A DNA stretch of 64,000 bases, from positions 26,692,459 through 26,756,458 of the forward strand of contig OX388349.1 of NCBI GenBank assembly GCA_947579665.1, given 5' to 3'. Below, in pieces: positions 58,333 through 64,000 of the stretch. Position 1 is the first letter of the stretch. The number at the start of each line of letters is the position of its first letter. The notes under the pieces are model-generated. The model was not told where the DNA came from and made no database searches. It worked only from the letters and a program-made list of their open reading frames with translations. The translations under genes and the position numbers were made by a program. This DNA comes from Sympetrum striolatum (taxonomy: Eukaryota; Arthropoda; Insecta; Odonata; Libellulidae).

Positions 58333-60789
58333 CTCTACTGAGATACCTTATTGTTGCTTTCATGATGAGAAGTCTTATATATTGCATTTATTTACTCTCA
58401 AAATGTAGTTACATTCTATGGAGGTGATGAGTGCTTCCTCAAGTATTATGTTTCCATCTTTTGGTACTTTGACTTGCTCTATCTTTTACGTATAGATGAA
58501 TTACCAAAAATGGTGAAATGTTAAGTGGTCATCTTTTCAGATAGGATACAGTGGCAAGATAAATAGGCGTGTCAGATATTTTGAGTAAATTGATTGCTAC
58601 AGTAAGTTATTGAGGTACAAGAAATTAGACAGAAGAGAGGACAAATAATCAATTCGGTGATAAAAAGGCAAGGAGTATTCTTCCTGGCGTAGAAGAAAAT
58701 ACATAAGCTATAACGTTATCAATTGTTTTTGTAGCAAAGATAGTAATCTTAGAGCACAATTTTACCTAGTCAGGAGTGGCTAATGGCTAATAATCTTCTA
58801 TGGATGATATATCCTTTGGAATATGGGGATTGATGACAGCTTTAAAACAGAAATTGCTTCATTTTGATAAATATTGACACCAACTATAAATAATGAATCC
58901 GTTGAAATAAGAGCTAAGTTACTTTTACCTCAGACGCAGTCTAAAAGTAATTGATCTAGGTTCTGATGAATATAAATTTTGAAAATATTGTTAAACGGGT
59001 TGATGGTCTGCTGCTTCTCGTATTAAGAAAAGCAATAGTTATGACAGCGAACTGAACGTTTTATTAGAGTCTTGGCTCCATGTGCATTGGAGTTATTTTC
59101 TTTATAAGATATTTTTTCAGTAATGAAAGATAGAATTAAAAATACCTGTCAGTGTATTTTTGATTCTCCATTTTTATTTCATAAGAAATTGTTGCTATAA
59201 TCAATCGTTTAAACACTATCGCTTTAACAAATTATGCAATATGCTATGAATTACTTACTCCTCATCTTGCCTAATGTTTCTCATCCCCTCCCAAAGCTTT
59301 TGGTAGCTAATAGTTTATTTTGGTCCGATGACTTTATTAAAACTAATCCAACTGATGTCAAGTGGCATATCTGAACAGTGTAACACATCATCCATTTACT
59401 CATGGGTACATTTTGTTTAATAATTTCAGCTCCCTGTAATCTGTGTTCTACTCTATTACATGCAATTTTACTGATATTACATAGTTATAGCTGAAAATAA
59501 AGTTATAATTTATTTTAATTTAAACTGATTTACTGCTAACTTGCATACCCATTTATCAAAATATCATAGTAATATTTAAAAATTCATAAAAACTTCACAT
59601 AATTAAGATCAACATCTTTCTAAGTCTCATATTTATTATTCTGTGTGATAGTTTTACGACCTCTTCTCGTAAAAGTTTTCTCTCTTCTTTTGTTTAAAAT
59701 TAGGTCTGTATTTTCTTCACTCTCGGTCTTTTTTAAGTCGGCATATATTAATATTTTAATTAGGTAATTGCCTTCTTCTTCTTTACATTTTAATCAATTA
59801 TCTCTTTCATCTTAAATTCTCAATGTCGCTGAACTAGCTGAACGAAGAGACTCATTAGCCTCAATATCGCAGCAATTAGTAGCTATTTATCAAATTACAC
59901 TCAATCAATTATTGGACTGATTCGTACACTTGAAAAAGTCATAATGCCCCTTTTTCCAGCTCAATAAGTGAAGAAAATACAAGCAATTATGCATGCAGGA
60001 TTCTTGATCTTCATTACCTTATTTATTTTAAATAGAGGGCGTGTTGTGTTTGCTCCTGAGTTTAATTTGAAGAGTTTCATTTGTGCGCGAAAACTTTGCA
60101 CGTAGAACTAATTATGATGGATGATCGTGCTAAGCAAAACAGATAGACGTTTACCATTAGCGAAAGAAAAAACATATATCTGAAGAGAAATAAAGAATGA
60201 CTGTAGAGGAAGATCTGTGCCAGGATGACGTTGACATTAGAAAGCAGAGACATTGATGAAAAAACGTTCTGAGATAAAGGAAAACAGTTTCTAGAATAAT
60301 GAGTTAAGACTGGAATTGGAAATAAGAGATGGATAGGAATTTTAGAGGAGACAAAGAGAAGATTTCTAAAAGGAAATGGTTTCCAAATGAAACTTTTGGG
60401 GAAGAAGCATCTTTTGTAATTAATTATTTCTGGGATGAATGTCTCGAAGTTTCGAAACAGACTAGAAAAGAATTATATAAATAATGATATGCTATTATTG
60501 AAATCGTAAAATTTTGTTTAGAAAAATTCAGTTGCATAAACAGTAATATTTGTGTAAGTTTTTCAATTAGTGTGGAAATATCAACTTCAGTTTCAGAAAT
60601 TCCAATTATAGGAGTCTTCCGGTACTGTAAGATTACATATTAATGATAAACCGAATTACCACAACAAATGAAATCATTTTAAGATTGTTACTGTTTGGAT
60701 TTTTCTCAGACAAATGAGACTATGCTCCTTTGGCTGTCTAAATCCTTTTTCCACCATTCGATCCAACTCCTATCTGCGTATGGTATGAC
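58333..60789. other. Non-coding AT-rich DNA, nothing recognised
   Basis: No protein-like frame or repeat was recognised. About 60180-60400 is purine-rich on the plus strand. Confidence 0.4.
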
Positions 60790-60889
60790 ATTGACATCTA
60801 CGTATTACCTTTTCGGCGAGTGGCAGGGAGTGCATGACTGACATGAGTCATGACATCATGACTGTACTTCCTTAATCGATTATTTTCAC
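60790..60889 (-). mobile_element. Second copy of the LINE 3' end (46-kb family)
   Basis: On the minus strand GTGAAAATAATCGATTAAGG and AAGTAC (60889-60864) align with the last codons and stop of the LINE at 46.08 kb (GTGACAATAACCGAATAAGG, AAGTAG). After about 30 diverged bases comes CTCCCTGCCACTCGCCGAAA, matching the hairpin region at 46.11-46.13 kb. The right half of the hairpin is mostly lost. The copy ends GTAATACGTAGATGTCAATG, a decayed TGTAGA tail. It is a very short 5'-truncated insertion, older than the 46-kb copy. Confidence 0.7.
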
Positions 60890-61399
60890 TCAAGCATGCA
60901 TACTGCTAATGGAAAAAATGATTTTTGAAGTGACTTTTATCAAAGCTTCATTCAAGCTTATAATTGAGTCAATTCAAAACAAGTTTCCTCAGAATGTTAA
61001 TGGATAGGTTCCTTTTTTTAGTAGATGTTATTTGAAGAATACAGTTGTAAATGCATTATATGTAGATAACTTTTCTCAGTATAAAATACTACCATTAAAT
61101 AAGTAAATAACATATAAATTATGTGATCAGCCCGCATACATATGTCACTAATAACCAAAATGTTACCTCAACAGACGTTACTCTAATGCTATGATTCATT
61201 TACCTCTATTTTGGATTAAACTTCGCATAATTTTAAAGTTTTCGGGATTAATGTAACACGCGTTGGCCGTAAATGGAGCAAATATTTACTGTTCCTCCAA
61301 ATTATCGGATGTATTTATGCATCTGATTCTTTCTGTTGTGATGATGAATCCAACCCGCGTTAGAGTTGTCACAAAAGGCAGTCAAATACATTCCACAGA

Positions 61400-61423
61400 A
61401 GCATAGATATGAAAATCTATGCT
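61400..61423. repeat. Short hairpin, 9-bp arms
   Basis: AGCATAGAT and its exact reverse complement ATCTATGCT flank the 6-base loop ATGAAA. No role is evident. Confidence 0.6.
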
Positions 61424-63133
61424 CATTGCTCGCGCTTACTCAAGCTCGAAATTTTAGTTTCCTCCCTATTCGTAATGATAACAGCGTAAAGACTGGAATC
61501 GCGGAGCGCAGTACATCATAATGTTTACTTCAAGTTCAGGGAGAAAATTTGAGAAGCGGGACATGCAAACATTGGAATTGAAATTCGTTGTCAGGGAACG
61601 GCCAGAGGGAATGCGGGTTTGCTTATTTGGACGTCATTTTGGTGGGTGTTCTTGGCCCAATAAACTGCAGCAGTTAAAGTCACTCGTATACGTTTGTTTT
61701 GCCAGTCCCAGATTCATTTCCGAATGTTTGTGGACGCATCATTCTGGGCATTACGATGAGGAATATATGTATGCAATGGTGGGAGGGTTTAGAAATAAAA
61801 TAATGTTTCAATTCCTAAGGCGGGTTCAGAGAGATTCCCTTTGATCATTATGCAAAACGAGCAATTTTCTTATGGAATGTGTTTAACTTACGAACTAATG
61901 GCAAAATGTTAGTATTCCTAAGTGTTATAATGGCAGAGATCGTTCCAAACACGTGCATCGGCTAGTTATTGTAACTCAGGACCGGGAATTTAAAATGGAG
62001 GAACTGCTACTCACTTGGCTATTCGGAAGCTCTATCTGCATCTACAACACATGTCTATTTGTTTGTATTTTTCTTAACAATTACTTTTTCACTTTTACTT
62101 TGAGGTATTTAAGAATAAAATAATATTTTTTGTTTAAGATTGAATATATAAAGATATTTGTGATGGGGTGTTAACCACCTATTTCAGATACATTCAATCT
62201 GCCCCTGATTGTATCTTTTATTGTTATCTTGAAATATCCTCCTCATCAAATGTAATTGATTTCAATTATGACCTAAGGTAATTCCGAGTGAGATGCCTCA
62301 CCGGGAGAGATGCCCCAGTCGTAGTAATTTTAAGGAAAACCACAAGATTGCTCTACTAATGCTGTGCGTCAGTCAGTTAGAAGGCACCCGTCTATCTGCA
62401 AGAGTTTCACGGCGATTATTTTTTACGCAGTTTTATAACATAATTTCAAGTAGGTACTGTTTTTTTGCCCAGTTATAAGATATAGTATAATGTTTTTGGT
62501 TGGCATCAGTTTAAAGGTTTGAATATTTTGAATTAGGGCGAAAACTTATAGCTATAGGTTAGTCTAATAACCACGTGTAGTGTTTGTCCAACTTATATGT
62601 TTAAAAGACATGTATTCGATAAATAATTATATATTTTATCGTGATATATTACATTAAAAATTTCGCGATGTATTTATACCATCGTGAATCTTAAAATTAT
62701 CCTCAAGTTTGTCCAAAATATTTTTATCTCCAATTACATATACACTCAATTATATTCGATTTTAAATATAGATTATAATATCAGCCCTTGCCGATCATTT
62801 GTTGGATACGTTGAATTTTCACGAAATTACGAATTATTCTCTAAATTCAAATCATCTTATAAGTTGCACCCCATGTCATACTATGAATGTATATTATTTG
62901 GTAATAAATCAGGCTTTATATATGTTAAAGAAACTATTTGAAAACTTAGACTGATTGCCAATATTTCCCACTAGACGGTACACTCTGGAAAAATATATTA
63001 TTTTAAGAACGAGATGTTTTTCTAATTCATAGCATAAAGCTACATAAGTAAATTATATATTCACTCCCTTTAATTGCTATTCAAACCCTTATACTAAGCA
63101 GTCCATATTCCAAAGAAGGAGGAGGGAAAAGAG

Positions 63134-63283
63134 ATGACGATCCTCGGAAAGCTGAGTGAACAGATCATCGATCAAATGCTCCATTGCGTGATCTCCGGCG
63201 TCATCGTTCCCTATCGGCGATCGTCGCTTGTCTATAGAAAAAGAAGAACTCCTTCGCATACTTCATGTACACTCTTCCGTTAA
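63134..63283 (+). CDS. Small 49-codon ORF in a GC-richer island
   Basis: ATG at 63134 in a purine-rich context (GGGAAAAGAGATGA) opens a frame ending at TAA 63281-63283. The peptide starts MTILGKLSEQIIDQMLHCVI and continues SGVIVPYRRSS, ending basic. Codons favour C or G in third position (ATC, CTC, GTG, GGC), unlike the AT-rich flanks, and the N-terminal half could form an amphipathic helix. I do not recognise it. It may be a small peptide gene, a conserved non-coding element read by chance, or a piece of a spliced exon; only the composition points to coding. Confidence 0.2.
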   Translation: MTILGKLSEQIIDQMLHCVISGVIVPYRRSSLVYRKRRTPSHTSCTLFR

Positions 63284-64000
63284 ACCCCATAGCAGAGCGG
63301 GTGACAGGTGACGAGGAATTCTCGGGATGCCCATTTATATCGTATAATGGAGAGTTTATTGCATATTGCAGTGGTAATTGCGAGATGGATAACTCTGTTT
63401 AGTCAGTGAAAATTGCATAATCTTTATTAGGCATGCATGTTGATGGTTATGTGTATTTTTATTTTTATTGATTTTACATCGGTATTGTAATTATCAAACT
63501 AAATATAACACTTAATTTTCTCTTAGATACAGCTTTTATCTCAACTGGACTTATATAACGCATTACATTAAACCCCTATATCTTACCTTTAATGGACCGC
63601 TTATCTTATCAGAAAGCGAGAGAAGATTGACTGCTACGTGAAAGGCACTGAATTTCATTGAACTAAATACATATTTATTTAATTAATATAAGATGTGAGT
63701 ATCGGCATAATTTTATAACGAAGGTAAAATAAGTGGGGGATTAGTTTATATAGGCAAGTATTGATTACTGAGTACTAAATGGCATACGACCATACAGGTT
63801 AAGGTACAGAAATAAATCTGATGCAAAAGTCTTAGTGAAAACAAGGGGTTTCGGTTCGACTGCAATAAATTCAGCCTTCAATTAAAAGGTCAAAAGAATA
63901 CACCGCTCCGGTTTTTCCACTCGTACAACCTATCTATCCCTGTCCTAGACTATCCTTGTATATACATAAAATGAGAAAGTAGTTAGTGTTCTCGAAGTTA

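Larger units (their letters stand above)
60890..64000. other. Mostly non-coding; one GC-richer small ORF
   Basis: The 107-codon frame at 61521-61844 shows no motif I recognise. A hairpin lies at 61400-61423 and a small GC-richer ORF at 63134-63283. Everything else is AT-rich and unremarkable. Confidence 0.4.

Noticed and set aside
61521..61844. 107-codon plus-strand ORF
   Set aside because: Mixed composition but no recognisable motif, splice site or partner exon.

Overview
The window looks like gene-poor, AT-rich nuclear DNA of an arthropod, most probably an insect with a large genome. The reasons are the lack of any dense coding run on either strand, the short, broken open frames, and a mix of transposon remnants typical of arthropod genomes: Penelope-like elements, jockey/CR1-type LINEs with a TGTAGA-repeat tail, tRNA-derived SINEs, hAT elements with a ZBED5/FAM200-type transposase, and a TTAA-flanked piggyBac-like MITE. 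No complete host gene, rRNA, canonical tRNA, CRISPR array or bacterial-type operon was seen. The window could be intergenic or lie inside a very long intron; the sequence alone does not decide.

Layout. 1-3.3 kb: unique AT-rich DNA with a CpG-rich patch. 3.3-4.8 kb: a tRNA-SINE remnant and a badly decayed LINE reverse transcriptase on the minus strand. 6.85 kb: a second type of SINE (minus). 10.5-11.6 kb: a decayed Penelope-like element (RT end plus GIY-YIG domain) followed directly by a well-preserved tRNA-SINE with an A tail. 17.3 kb: an 80-bp perfect palindrome with no spacer, and 0.6 kb further on a 14-bp-arm hairpin. 23.1 and 24.5 kb: two more SINE remnants. 25.6 and 44.6 kb: two short related inverted-repeat units of Penelope type, one with a hammerhead-like core. 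27.2 kb: an unrecognised membrane-protein ORF. 39.15 kb: a rearranged SINE fragment with 12-bp target-site duplications. 40-41.5 kb: strongly purine-biased DNA. 44.1 kb: a near-perfect 36-bp palindrome centred on CACGTG. 45.7-46.2 kb: the 3' end of a 5'-truncated LINE, with a second copy of its tail at 60.8 kb. 46.7-46.9 kb: a 226-bp TTAA-flanked MITE. 52.0-54.25 kb: a decayed hAT element with BED finger, transposase fragment and 5' terminal repeat, possibly carrying a Penelope-type insert. 58.3 kb: a second hAT terminus. The rest is unique, mostly AT-rich sequence with scattered CpG-richer islands that could be regulatory.

The elements do not work together as a pathway. They are independent insertions of different ages. 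None of the transposase or reverse transcriptase remnants can encode an active protein as they stand. I found no convincing new biological system; the best leads are the perfect palindrome at 17.3 kb, the hammerhead-like Penelope motifs, the inverted SINE at 39.15 kb, and two weak ORFs (27.2 kb and 63.1 kb) that need homology or transcript evidence.
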